Source: Streptomyces smyrnaeus (GTDB taxonomy: Bacteria > Actinomycetota > Actinomycetes > Streptomycetales > Streptomycetaceae). From it: a stretch of DNA of 64,000 nucleotides. The DNA is taken from assembly GCF_017676345.1 (NCBI RefSeq), contig NZ_JAFFZM010000007.1, forward strand, positions 1 through 64,000, given 5' to 3'. Position numbers and translations under genes: made by a program. Below are positions 26,606 through 35,339 of the stretch, piece by piece (within the stretch, counting starts at the first letter, position 1; each line of letters opens with the position of its first letter). The notes below the pieces were generated by a model, which was given only the letters and a program-made list of their open reading frames with translations, made no database searches and was not told the origin of the DNA.

Positions 26606-27522
26606 TCACGCCGCGCTCTGCGGAGGGAGCAGTTCGAACAGGCTGGAGAAGCCCTGGTCGCCGTGGCCGTCCGCGATGCGGCGGTCCATCAGCCTTTTGA
26701 CCTCCCGCATCCGGACGGCTTCCACGCCCATGGACTCGCGGTGGCCGATCAGGTCGTCCATCAGTGCCGCCTGGACGTCGAGCGAGCCGAGGTCCGGCCC
26801 GTACCTACCGGTCTCGACCGCTTGGGCCATCGAGCCCAGTAGCGCCGGAAAGACGGCCAGGGAGGCGCCGAACCGCTCGGTGAACCCGGCCAGGTCGACG
26901 CCTTCTTCGCGGAGCAGCCGCAGGGTGTGCAGGTAGCCGATGAGCAGCTCGTAGGAGGTGGCGAGACCTGGGCCATGAACTCCACGGCGGCGGCGCCGGG
27001 TTCCTCGCCGTGGTAGGTGACGGTGCCCAGCTCGCGGAGGGTCGTCTCGTGGGCGGCGAAGGCGGTGTCGGAGCCGCTGAACGGGAAGAGGATGTCCGGG
27101 GTGCCCACGTAGGGCGGGTCTCCCATGATCTTGCCGTCGAGGTATCCGGCGGCGCCGTGTTCGCGGGCCCAGCGTTCGTTGGCGCGAGCCTGGGAGGGGG
27201 AGCCGCTGGTGAGGTTGACCAGCGTGCGGCCGCTGACCGCGGTGCCGACGGAGGCCAGCACCTCCTCGACCGCCGCGCTGTCGAGGAGCGCGACCACTAC
27301 GAGTGGGCTTGCCGCGACAGCCTCAGCGGCTGTCGGGGCCGCCGTGGCTCCGGCGTCAGCCAGCGGGGCGGTCTTGGCGGCGGTGCGGTTCCAGACGGTG
27401 GTGGGGTGACCGTGGTCCAGGAATGTCCTGGCGATCGCCGAGCCCATGGCGCCGAGGCCGAGCACGGTGACCGGGCCCGCTTCAGCGGCCGGGCGGGTGG
27501 TGGTGTCCGATGCGATGGTCAT
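26606..27522 (-). pseudogene. Imine reductase-like NAD(P)-dependent dehydrogenase, frameshifted
   Basis: The first part (VTVLGLGAMGSAIARTFLDH, 'TTVWNRTAAKTAPLADAGA', 'VDGK'-like YLDGKIMGDPPYVG) is the 6-phosphogluconate/hydroxyisobutyrate-type Rossmann domain with GxGxMG. The frame breaks near 26966 after AVEFMAQ. The C-terminal helical domain continues one base out of phase (TSYELLIGYLHTLRLLREEG, 'RYGPDLGSLDVQAALMDDLI', then MDRRIADGHGDQGFSSLFEL). Restoring one base gives a normal imine-reductase-like protein of about 304 residues. Otherwise the sequence is well preserved, so a recent mutation or sequence error is likely. Confidence 0.75.
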
Positions 27523-27693
27523 GGGGATCCTCCTGGATCAAGGCGAAGAAACAGACGTAGAAGTTGCCGTGGCGGGGCAGCGGAAGAACTCGGCACCCTT
27601 GCTCGGCGCGCCGATGCCGGCGAGTGCGGCCCCGTCGAAGTGACCTTCACGGGGTCGGCGGGCCGAAGAGGGGATGGCGGGGCTGTTGGCCGG

Positions 27694-28316
27694 TCAGGCT
27701 GTGGTGGTCAGGCCGCGGAGCAGGGCGGCGGCGGTCTCGACGGCGCGGCGGGCCTGGAATTCGACGGCGGCGAGGTTGGCCTCGGCCACGTTGTCGGGAT
27801 TGTTGTCGGAGATGCTGCTGGCGCCGTAGGGGTTGCCGTTGGCCGGGTCGAGCTGGACGGGGTCGGCGAAGCCGGGCGGGACGATGATCGAGCCCCAGTG
27901 GTAGAAGGTGTTGTTGAGCGCCAGCAGCGTGCTCTCCTGACCGCCGTGGCAGGCGGAGGTGGAGGTGAACGAGGAGACGACCTTGTTCACCAGCTTGCCC
28001 TCCGCCCACAGGCCGCCGGTGGTGTCGATGAACTGCTTGAGCTGCGCAGCGGGCAGCCCGAAGCGGGTCGGGGTACCGAAGAGGATGAGGTCGGCCCACT
28101 CCACGTCGGCCACGCTCGCCTCAGGGACCTCGACAGTGGCGGAAGCGTGCCGGGCCCAGTCGGGGTTGCTCTCGACGGCCGCAGCGGGGGCCAGTTCGGC
28201 GGCCCGCCGCAGGCGCACCTCCTCGGCGCCCGCCTTCTCGGCGGCCTGTGCGGCGGCCTTGCCATGCTGTGAACGTTGCCGGTGGAGGAGTAGTAGATGA
28301 CGGCCACATTGGTCAT
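27694..28316 (-). pseudogene. WrbA-type NAD(P)H:quinone oxidoreductase, frameshifted
   Basis: The start MTNVAVIYYSSTGNVHSMA is the FMN-binding P-loop of WrbA flavodoxin-fold proteins. Immediately after, near 28263, one base is missing, and the rest reads in another frame: KAAAQAAEKAGAEEVRLRRA, 'DVEWADLILFGTPTRFGLPA', 'LVNKVVSSFTSTSACHGGQE' and GNPYGASSISDNNPDNVAEA. All WrbA motifs are intact apart from the frameshift. The enzyme would reduce quinones by two electrons. It lies between the cupin and imine-reductase-like genes in one same-strand block. Confidence 0.8.
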
Positions 28317-28378
28317 GACAAGTACTCTCCTTGTGCAGTGAAGGGCGGGAAGGGAAGAAGGGGAATGGAAGGAGGGGC

Positions 28379-28885
28379 TCAGACGAAGAAGCTGTCGTGG
28401 CGCACGAAGAACTCCGCGCGCTCTTCCTCGCTGAGCCCGGCCAGCTCGGTGACGCCCTCGAAGTACTCCTCACGGGGCGCGCCCGGGGCGAAGAGCATCA
28501 GCATGGAGGCGGGTTCGCCGGACTCGTTGCGGAAGGCGTGCAGCCCGCCCACGGGTACGTACAGGTAGTCGCCCGCGGTGGCGTCCACCCAGCGCCGACC
28601 GTCGAAAAGCCGCATGGTGCCGGACAGGATGAAGAACGACTCCGACATCGCCTTGTGGAAGTGCGTGCTCGGCCCGCTCGTCTCCGGTCCCATGTCCACG
28701 CGGTACAGGCCGTACTCGCCGCCGGTCGAGACGGTGGTGGACAAGTAGTGGTACGCGGTGCCGGTCGCGTTGGCCGGGGCGTGGGGACGCGGCTTGGCGA
28801 CGAAGTCGGGCGCGGTGGTCGCGGGCCGGAAGGCGGCGCTGACCTCGCCGTGCTCACTGCAGTAGCGAGGGTCGGGATAGGACAC
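28379..28885 (-). CDS. Cupin-domain protein
   Basis: The start at GTG 28885 follows GAAAGGAGT. The 168-residue product has cupin motif 1 (GPSTHFHKAMSESFFILSGT, with His-x-His and Glu) and motif 2 (DYLYVPVGGLHAFRNESGE, with the late His). The C-terminus is a helical tail (TELAGLSEEERAEFFVRH). Similar proteins occur beside quinone reductases and MFS pumps in Streptomyces, perhaps acting as small dioxygenases or isomerases. It is the first gene of the minus-strand block and is divergent from a LysR remnant at 29134. Confidence 0.85.
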   Translation of the reverse strand: MSYPDPRYCSEHGEVSAAFRPATTAPDFVAKPRPHAPANATGTAYHYLSTTVSTGGEYGLYRVDMGPETSGPSTHFHKAMSESFFILSGTMRLFDGRRWVDATAGDYLYVPVGGLHAFRNESGEPASMLMLFAPGAPREEYFEGVTELAGLSEEERAEFFVRHDSFFV

Positions 28886-29133
28886 GGGGACTCCTTTCGG
28901 GAGACGCTGCGCCGACCGGGCCGGCGACTGCGAACAGCTTCCGGCCGGCTGTGGTGGCCAGCCAGTCCCGAGGGCTGCGTACTCAACTCCTGAGCACCCT
29001 GAGCCGCTGCTGGCCCGCACGGCGCTCGTCGGCTGAAGACCTCGCCAGCAGCGCCAACGCCGTGACCTGGAACGACGCCGATTCGCTGAAGTAGCGTGCC
29101 GTGCGGCTAGACGATCGGAACAGACGAGGGTGT

Positions 29134-29290
29134 ATGGAGCGGCAGGAGTTGGAGACATTGCGTTCCTAGCACTGGCCGAGGAACTGCACTGACGTACTGC
29201 CCGCCGCCTCGGGCTGTCAGCCGGGCGGGTCAGCCAGGTCATCCACACACTGGAGCGCCGGGTCGGAGTGCCACTGGTCGATGATCGTCA
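29134..29290 (+). pseudogene. LysR-family regulator, N-terminal fragment
   Basis: From the ATG at 29134 the sequence reads MERQELETL, then after a frame change FLALAEELH, a TGA in place of the usual Phe-Gly, then RTARRLGLSAGRVSQVIHTL and ERRVGVPLVDD. This is a LysR DNA-binding domain with a frameshift and an internal stop, and no effector domain follows. It sits divergently from the cupin-WrbA-reductase-MFS block, so it is probably the dead former regulator of that block. Confidence 0.65.
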
Positions 29291-29475
29291 TTTTTGTGCC
29301 ACCGAAGTTTGAGGGGTGGGGGTGCTGATCGTCATGGGTGGCAGTGGGGGGACTCGCTGGTGCATCCGCGGATCCTGGCCTTGGAGCGTTTGACCTGGGG
29401 TTCTTGGAGGGGTTGCTCTCAGGCTCGTAACAGCCCGACCAATCCGAGCGGGCAGGCGGGTTCTATGATCCGCGC

Positions 29476-29889
29476 ATGTCGAACATCTGGGGACGGGCTG
29501 TCCTACTGGCGGTGCTGACAGGAGTCACCGGCTTGGGCATCGCGCGGCTCCTGGTCGTGGAATGCGTGCGAGTGCCTGCTGGAGGGGGCAGCCGGTGCGG
29601 CGCGTTCGTCCATGCGTACGACTACCTGGCCATCGTCGCGTTTATCGGCGGTTGGGCTTGCGTCCAAGTCCTTCTTCGGAGCAAGCACTACCGGGCCGAC
29701 TGGCGTCCTGCCCTGGGCGTGACCGCCGGCGCGCTCATCAGCGCGGGCGTCATCATGGCGGTCGCCCCCTCGGCCGCCGCAGGAGTGATGCTCGTTCTCG
29801 GACTCGTCGCACCGCAGTTGGCTCGTCGGTACGGGCGCGAACCACAGCCTGAGAACCATCGCCGCCGAATGGAGCCAAGCAACGAGTAG
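29476..29889 (+). CDS. Hypothetical small membrane protein
   Basis: The 137-residue protein has a first membrane helix near residues 7-28 (RAVLLAVLTGVTGLGIARLL), a cysteine-containing loop (VECVRVPAGGGSRCGAFVH), a second helix 'YLAIVAFIGGWACVQVLL', and a hydrophobic C-terminal pair (PALGVTAGALISAGVIMAVA, 'AAAGVMLVLGLVAPQLA'). The tail is basic and hydrophilic. Three or four transmembrane segments with no known domain suggest a conserved Streptomyces membrane protein of unknown function. It has an ATG start and appears monocistronic. Confidence 0.6.
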   Translation: MSNIWGRAVLLAVLTGVTGLGIARLLVVECVRVPAGGGSRCGAFVHAYDYLAIVAFIGGWACVQVLLRSKHYRADWRPALGVTAGALISAGVIMAVAPSAAAGVMLVLGLVAPQLARRYGREPQPENHRRRMEPSNE

Positions 29890-29975
29890 CCGGGCACCAA
29901 CTGCCGCACGCGAGCCAATACCCCGGACTCCCGTCTCCTTCGTGATGCCAGCCGCCCGCCAATAGAGACACGGCC

Positions 29976-30710
29976 TGAAAGAGCGTTTCATCCCGGCAGG
30001 GTTGATTGGTGGCGTTTCGCGAGCCGACCCGGTACGGGACGGGACCTTTGGGGCAGACGTGTCTGGCGGGAGGTGTGGGATTCGCCATGATCGACCTCAT
30101 AAGCCGCAGACTCACCCGGGACTCCACCCCAAACTGGCGCGACACATGACGCACAACCTGGCCGCGCGCCGCGTCACTTCTGCGTGTTGGTGCTTTCGTG
30201 GGCGGCAGTCGCGTCCAGTACATGTGGAACGACCACAATCTGTACGTCGTCCTCGTAGATGACCCGCCCCGGGTCTGCGGAACGCAGAGCCCGACAGTCG
30301 ACGCCGTGCGCGGACAGGATCTCCAGATAACCGGAGACCCGAGCGAGGAGTTGAGTGGCTGACGGCTTGAACCATGCCGCCGCGCCAGGGTTGACCTCGT
30401 CGTCGTAGACGTGGGGGTCAACGGTCGAGGGGTCGGTGTACGCGGCGTCGTACCAACTGTTGTTGCAGCGGCGGAAGTTCTCCTGCTCGTCCGAGAGCTT
30501 TCCCTCCCTCGCCAGATTATTGACGAGCCCGAAAACGCCGGTGAAGTGGCCTCGGCTGTTCCGGTGAGGCGATTGGAACCGTACGTACTGGACGGCCTCA
30601 CTGTCGCTATCGATCACGCCCATCAGCACATCTTGCCACTGTCCCTCTCATGGTCCAATAGCGTCCCGCATTGAGAGCATACGCACGAATGGGAATGAAA
30701 CGCTCTTTCA
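29976..30710. mobile_element. 735-bp unit bounded by matching inverted repeats
   Basis: TGAAAGAGCGTTTCA at 29976-29990 is repeated in inverted form as TGAAACGCTCTTTCA at 30696-30710. The match extends inward as TCCC and TTCCC. Between the ends lies one minus-strand hypothetical gene (30174-30629) and no transposase. The layout resembles a non-autonomous, MITE-like element that could be moved by a transposase elsewhere. No target duplication is evident, so the interpretation is tentative. Confidence 0.4.
30174..30629 (-). CDS. Hypothetical protein (151 aa)
   Basis: The product is acidic and soluble: after the start it reads VIDSDSEAVQYVRFQSPHRN, 'GHFTGVFGLVNNLAREGKLS', 'NNSWYDAAYTDPSTVDPHVY', 'NPGAAAWFKPSATQLLARVS' and 'YEDDVQIVVVPHVLD'. 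Codon use is less GC-biased than in neighbours. I recognise no family with confidence. The start could be the GTG at 30629 or the ATG at 30623; AGAGGGA lies upstream of both. The gene is enclosed by inverted repeats and may be cargo of a small mobile unit. Confidence 0.6.
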   Translation of the reverse strand: MLMGVIDSDSEAVQYVRFQSPHRNSRGHFTGVFGLVNNLAREGKLSDEQENFRRCNNSWYDAAYTDPSTVDPHVYDDEVNPGAAAWFKPSATQLLARVSGYLEILSAHGVDCRALRSADPGRVIYEDDVQIVVVPHVLDATAAHESTNTQK

Positions 30711-30856
30711 AGCGATCAGGTCGGCATCGGCGGTGATCTCGGCACCGTTGAACGTGGCCCGCTGTGGCAGTCAGCAGGCTGCATGCGGGCGCGAAAGTCG
30801 TCACGGGGGCCGTATGCGGCCTTGTAGAGCTAGGCCGTGTTCTAGGTTCGGTTTTC

Positions 30857-31755
30857 TGTGCACGCCCTGCATGCTGATGATCAAGGTGTGGGGCGAGGGG
30901 ATCTTTCTGATGAGCAGTGGTCGGTGCTGGAGTCGTTGCTGCCTGCGGTGGGCACAAGTCGCAGGTGGCCTGGCTGTCGGCGCCTGGTAGACGGTGCGGT
31001 GGCGGGTTCGGAACGGAGTTCCATGGCGGGACCTGCCGTTCGAGTACGGACCGTGGCAGACGGTGTATGGACTGTTCCGGGGATGGCAGCGTCGGGGTGT
31101 GTGGGTCCGGCTGCTGACGTTGTTGCAGGCGAGGGCTGATGCGGCCGGGCTGATCTTCTGGGAGGTCAATGTCGACTCCACCATCTGCCGGGCACACCAG
31201 CATGCTGCCGATGCCCGCCGGCGCGGTGCTGTGCAGAAGGAACCCGCCGGGCGGAGTGAGCGCCGAACCTGAAGACCATGGACTGGTCAGGTCGCGAGGC
31301 GGGTTCACCACGAAGATTCATCTGGCGTGTGAGCAGGGACAGAAGCCGTTGTCGCTGCTGATCACCGCCGGGCAGCGCGGTGACAGTCCTCAGTTCGAGC
31401 CGGTCCTGAACGCGATCGGGGTGCCCCGGCCTGGTGTCGGCCGGCCGAGAAGCGGCCCGCTGCGGTTGCGAGGCGATAAGGCGCACTCTTCACGCGCGAA
31501 TCGCGCCTACCTGCGCAGTCGTGCGTCAGGTGCACGATTCCTGAGCCGGTCGATCAGGTCCGCAACCGCAGGCGCCGCGGACGTGGCGGTGGCCGTCCGC
31601 CCTTCTTCGACCGCGAGGACTACAAGGCCCGGTACGCGGTCGAATGCGGGATCAACCGTCTCAAGCAGCACCGGGCCGTGGCGACCCGGTTCGACAAACT
31701 TGCGATTCGGTTCGAGGCGACGGTTCAGGTCGCGGCGATTCATCAGTGGCTGTGA
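30857..31755 (+). pseudogene. Degenerate IS5-family (IS112-like) transposase
   Basis: The plus strand reads RGDLSDEQWSVLESLLPAVG, then in a new frame WRVRNGVPWRDLPFEYGPWQ, 'TVYGLFRGWQRRGVWVRLLT' and 'WEVNVDSTICRAHQHAADAR' (first Asp), a stop, then SRGGFTTKIHLACEQGQKPL and '[17 protein letters not shown]' (second Asp in GDKA). The end, again in another frame, gives [40 protein letters not shown] (Glu) and IHQWL before TGA at 31755. At least four frameshifts make it inactive. No matching terminal repeats were found. Confidence 0.7.
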
Positions 31756-31935
31756 ACCCTCAGCCTGCCGTCTTGCGGATGCCCCAGCAGGAAAGGACGG
31801 CCCTGCGCTCATTACGGAGGAAGGGCGCATTTCCTGGCATTGGCGCGGGGCGGTGCGGATGGGGTTGCACCTTCCGTAGCGGCATGTGGTCCGGTGGACT
31901 TACGTCCCGATCCCTTTGAGGAAAGATCCCTGCTC

Positions 31936-32847
31936 ATGCATTCGTCCTTCATGCCACCTCGCCAGGTCAAGATCGGTGACGCGGCGGCCTTCGCCGGCAC
32001 CACGCCGCGGGCGATCCGTCATTACCACGAGATCGGCCTGCTCCCCGAGCCTGAGCGGGGCGGCGATGACCGCCGCCGCTACGGCTACGAAGACATGATC
32101 CGGCTGCTGTGGATTCGCAAGATGACCGACGCCGGGATCGCCCTGGACGACATCCGTGACGCCTTTACCACCGGCACGGCTTCCGCCGGTGCGGACAGCG
32201 GAGACGGTATCGCGGGCATCCTGGAGCGGTTGGAGGAAACCCTCGCCGAGCAGGAAGCAGAAGCGCGGCGGCAGCGGACCGCCGTGCAGCGGATGCGCAC
32301 CGAAGGCAGCCGGATGGGTCTGCTCTCCGACTTCGTCACCGAACGCCTCAAGAGCCTGCCCGAGGGCTCCCTGCGTCAGGCGGACCTGGACAGCCTGCTG
32401 GTCACTGAGCGGATCTTCGGCCCGCTCGGCGCGGCCGTCCAGGCCACCCGCTTCGTCGTCCTGGCCACGCACCCCGCTCTGCGGGAGGACTCCGACCGCA
32501 TCGATGACGCCGAGGAGGCACTCGATGACAGCGTCGCCGTCGATGATCCGCGCGTGGCCCAGGTGGCCGCCGAACGGCACGCCTTCGAAAGCGCCCTGCA
32601 CGCCGCCATCGAGAAGTCCGGTCTGGAAAAGGACGACGATGCCCTCTTCGATGCCTGGGACGCTTTGCACCCTGCTCCCGCCCAAGAGGGCGAGGACGAG
32701 GCCGACCTCAGCTCCGGCGGGCGGGAGACTGACTCCATGAGCGTGTTCGAAGCCATCGGCAAGATGCCCTACGACTTCTCCCCAGCCCGCCTGCGCTGTA
32801 TGGAACTGGCCGTGGAACTCTCCGCCCAAGACTCACCCGCTACCTAA
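31936..32847 (+). CDS. MerR-family transcriptional regulator
   Basis: From ATG 31936 (GAGGAAAG about ten bases upstream) the 303-residue protein has the MerR winged helix: VKIGDAAAFAGTTPRAIRHY, 'HEIGLLPEPERGGDDRRRYG' and YEDMIRLLWIRKMTDAGIAL. A coiled dimerisation helix follows (ILERLEETLAEQEAEARRQR) with a long helical C-terminal part of unknown ligand. The size and C-terminal domain match the Streptomyces group of long MerR proteins rather than metal sensors, and no metal-binding cysteines are present. Its targets are unknown; the flanking genes are degraded. Confidence 0.88.
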   Translation: MHSSFMPPRQVKIGDAAAFAGTTPRAIRHYHEIGLLPEPERGGDDRRRYGYEDMIRLLWIRKMTDAGIALDDIRDAFTTGTASAGADSGDGIAGILERLEETLAEQEAEARRQRTAVQRMRTEGSRMGLLSDFVTERLKSLPEGSLRQADLDSLLVTERIFGPLGAAVQATRFVVLATHPALREDSDRIDDAEEALDDSVAVDDPRVAQVAAERHAFESALHAAIEKSGLEKDDDALFDAWDALHPAPAQEGEDEADLSSGGRETDSMSVFEAIGKMPYDFSPARLRCMELAVELSAQDSPAT

Positions 32848-32855
32848 AACACACC

Positions 32856-33410
32856 CTAGGCGGCGACATCGGCCACCATGTACGGGTCCGGCAGGGACAG
32901 GAGGCGGTCGAGGGTGAACGCGTCGGGGTCTTCGCGGGCGGTGTCGGCCAGGGGTGTGAAGGCGAACCCAATGGGAGTGCGGGCGCATACCTGGTACCAG
33001 GCCGCGGCGATCAGGAGCCGGGCGAAATCTTCCTCTTCCTCGTGCGTGCGGTCGCAGGGCATCGAGCGGTTGTCGAGCTGACGCCGGTGGACGGTCTCGG
33101 TGAGACGGGCAGCCGGCTGGTGTGCGACGGTGCGCATCGCCGGACCGGCGGGGCCGGGCCAGTGGCCGGCCTGAGCCATGCCGATCAGCGTGGCGCTATC
33201 GAGGGCGATGCGGTGGTAAAGGCGAGGCGCAGGCGCTGGTCGACCGCCGTCCCGACGGTGCCGACCTCGGTGCCGACTCCGGGCGGCGGCAGGAGAACCT
33301 GGTCGGTGGCGTGCTGGGCGCGGAAGCTCTCGCGTAACGGCTTCGGCCCAGCGCCCAGTTCACGGTCCAGGAAGCGGCGCAGTGGAGTACGAGGACAGTG
33401 GAGTCCAGAC
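32856..33410 (-). pseudogene. Conserved hypothetical protein, frameshifted
   Basis: Two minus-strand frames join near 33200: TPLRRFLDRELGAGPKPLRE, 'FRAQHATDQVLLPPPGVGTE', 'GTVGTAVDQRLRLAFTTA', then IALDSATLIGMAQAGHWPGP and, near the end, EEEEDFARLLIAAAWYQVCA, 'TPLADTAREDPDAFTLDRLL', SLPDPYMVADV. The 'SPLRxFLxxEL...GTVGTAVDQRL' opening is one I associate with a conserved actinobacterial hypothetical family. Only the frameshift and possibly an internal loss prevent a full reading. Function is unknown. Confidence 0.45.
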
Positions 33411-34030
33411 GTCAAGCTCATCCAGGTCACCAACGTCAAGCGGGCGCCTGCGGCGCGGCGGATCGGTCACCGCAGGACGCTAGACAGCCGCAAGCATCTG
33501 GTCCCGCCGGAGACGGACTCACTCGTCGAGCTGAACGAGCGTCTGGCTGCGATCGACGCGGCCGAGGATGCCCAGCACATCCACAGCCGTGCGACCTCGA
33601 TCGGCTTCGATTTCGAGCAGGAACGGCTCTTGCTGGGGCCGCTTCCCCAGGACGGGTACGATACGGGAATCGATCTGACGCTGGTGGTCCACCGCAACGG
33701 GCCGATCACGGTCATGCAGTGCTACTGCTCGGCGCCGGGCCCGGTTCAGCGGCACGAAAGTGCGGGCGAAGCTGAAATCGAACGAGGTGCTCATCAATGA
33801 CGGCTGCATCGTTGTCGCCGGGCACCCGCGACTGATCCACCGCTACACCTACCACGACATCCTCGACCACTACCCCGTGGACCTGCTGCTCAAGCCCGGC
33901 ACTTTCGCCGGCGCCGCGGCGCTGACCCAGGAACGGGCCGAGGGCGGCTGCACCAAGACGCAAGCGTTCTGGGCCGCGGCCAAGGCCGAAGTCGGCCCGG
34001 TGGAAGGCACCCGGATGCTGATTCGAGGTG
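33411..34030 (+). pseudogene. Hypothetical protein, frameshifted
   Basis: A plus-strand reading begins VKLIQVTNVKRAPAARRIGH and continues PETDSLVELNERLAAIDAAE, 'HSRATSIGFDFEQERLLLGP' and 'DGYDTGIDLTLVVHRNGPIT'. Near 33750 the frame changes, giving VRAKLKSNEVLINDGCIVVA, 'HPRLIHRYTYHDILDHYPVD', 'LLLKPGTFAGAAALTQERAE' and TQAFWAAAKAEVG. The two pieces have coding-like composition but no family I recognise. It may be the partner gene of the divergent hypothetical at 32856-33410. Confidence 0.35.
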
Positions 34031-34055
34031 CTGTACTGCCTGCCGCCCGCCGCCG

Positions 34056-34994
34056 TCATCGCAGGCGTGACCGGAGTGTTGACGGCTCGTCGACCCACCA
34101 GCGTTCTTCTTCGATGGGCTGCGGGATGTCCTCCCACAGCCAGGACTGACGCAGGAGGTTCCGCGCCCGGCGCGCCAGCAATACCCGAGGGGCGTAGTTC
34201 CAGTGGGAGGAAGCGGCGGGTGCGGTCAGAAATCGTTGGAACCGGATGATGCTCGGCCTGGTGGCCTGCTGCAGTGAGTTGACCGTCTGCTCGACATAGC
34301 GCTCACGGGTGCGGTTCAGTTCCGACGCCGCCTGGGAGACAGGGAAGAGCTGAGCGTACAGCCGCAGGGTGTTGAAGGAGCCCTCGCGCACGTCCTGCTC
34401 GTAGCTGCGGAGGTCGTCCGAGATCTCTGCGAGCACCTGCATGCCTTCTACCAGCTGCATGAAGTCCTCGCTGACCGGCCTGCCGAGCAGCTTACAGGCG
34501 ACGCGGAGGACGATGCGAAGGTCGGCGGATCGGAGGCGCAGCAGTGCAGCCACCTCCGCGGGCGACGGGCGCCCCGTGGGAGTCATGACCCGGCTCTCCC
34601 TCTCGAAGAAGAGGGCAAGGTCATCCAAAGCGCCCCTGGTCTCCTGGTCGAGTACCCCGTGCAAACTCAGGACGCACTCGACGCCTTGGCGCCAGTGAGT
34701 TTCCAATTCAGAGGATGTGCGCTGCCCCTCTTCGATTGTGAGATCGCCCCGGTATGTCATTGCGAGCAGATGTTGGAGGATGGGTTGGATTGCGCCGTAC
34801 TCTGCCGGTGAACAGTCCAGCAGGGCGTGCAGTCGCGGTTCCGAACGCAACACCCTGCTGACCTTGAGGCAGTGCAGGTATGTAATGGAAGTGCTGGTCA
34901 AGTCCGTTGTAACCGCTTGGGGCAACCGGCTCACCAGCTGACGGTTGAGTTCTCGATAGCTCTCTGCCTGCTGCGTTGTGCGCTTCACTGCCAT
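34056..34994 (-). CDS. All-helical protein, possible class I isoprenoid-synthase-like enzyme
   Basis: The 312-residue product is helical throughout. Around residues 190-200 it has EISDDLRSYEQDVREG, followed by SFNTLRLY. This resembles the second metal-binding motif of class I terpene synthases (N/D-D-x-x-S-x-x-x-E/D) and of polyprenyl or squalene-type synthases. A candidate first aspartate motif (LDDLALFFERE, about residues 125-135) lies only some 70 residues earlier, closer than in canonical terpene synthases. The assignment is therefore tentative. Codon use is less GC-rich than in neighbours, hinting at transfer. It stands alone next to a Tn3 remnant. Confidence 0.4.
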   Translation of the reverse strand: MAVKRTTQQAESYRELNRQLVSRLPQAVTTDLTSTSITYLHCLKVSRVLRSEPRLHALLDCSPAEYGAIQPILQHLLAMTYRGDLTIEEGQRTSSELETHWRQGVECVLSLHGVLDQETRGALDDLALFFERESRVMTPTGRPSPAEVAALLRLRSADLRIVLRVACKLLGRPVSEDFMQLVEGMQVLAEISDDLRSYEQDVREGSFNTLRLYAQLFPVSQAASELNRTRERYVEQTVNSLQQATRPSIIRFQRFLTAPAASSHWNYAPRVLLARRARNLLRQSWLWEDIPQPIEEERWWVDEPSTLRSRLR

Positions 34995-35339
34995 ACGCAG
35001 GTTCTCCCGTCACTCTGCGCGCGATTTCAGTGGCGTTCCCAGTGAATGAGCGTCCCGCCGAATGACGCACTGAATGGAATTTTAGGTGCCCTGCCCCGGG
35101 AAAGGGACACTCGATTGAGCGGTTTGCAACTGTGCGAAGGCTCCATCAGCACCGACCTGGTCGCCATCGAGCCCCGCGAAGCCCTGGAAGGTGCCCAGGA
35201 CGACCAGGCCCACGACGTCCCCGAACCCGCTGGGCAGCCAGAGGAAAACGACCCCTTCAGCCGCGAGGCCGTGACGGTGGCAGGACAAGGGGCGAAGGTG
35301 ATCTCGCTGCATGCCCGGCGCCTGCCGGCCGACTCCCGC
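34995..35339. other. Intergenic region before the Tn3 remnant
   Basis: No gene is supported. A plus-strand frame (STDLVAIEPREALEGAQDDQ and onward) is open but lacks family resemblance. The left part, AT-richer, should hold the promoter of the minus-strand gene at 34994. Confidence 0.35.

Noticed and set aside
24468..26609. 700-codon minus-strand frame overlapping the MFS and XRE genes
   Set aside because: It is out of phase with both recognisable proteins and consists of Arg/Pro/His-rich sequence.
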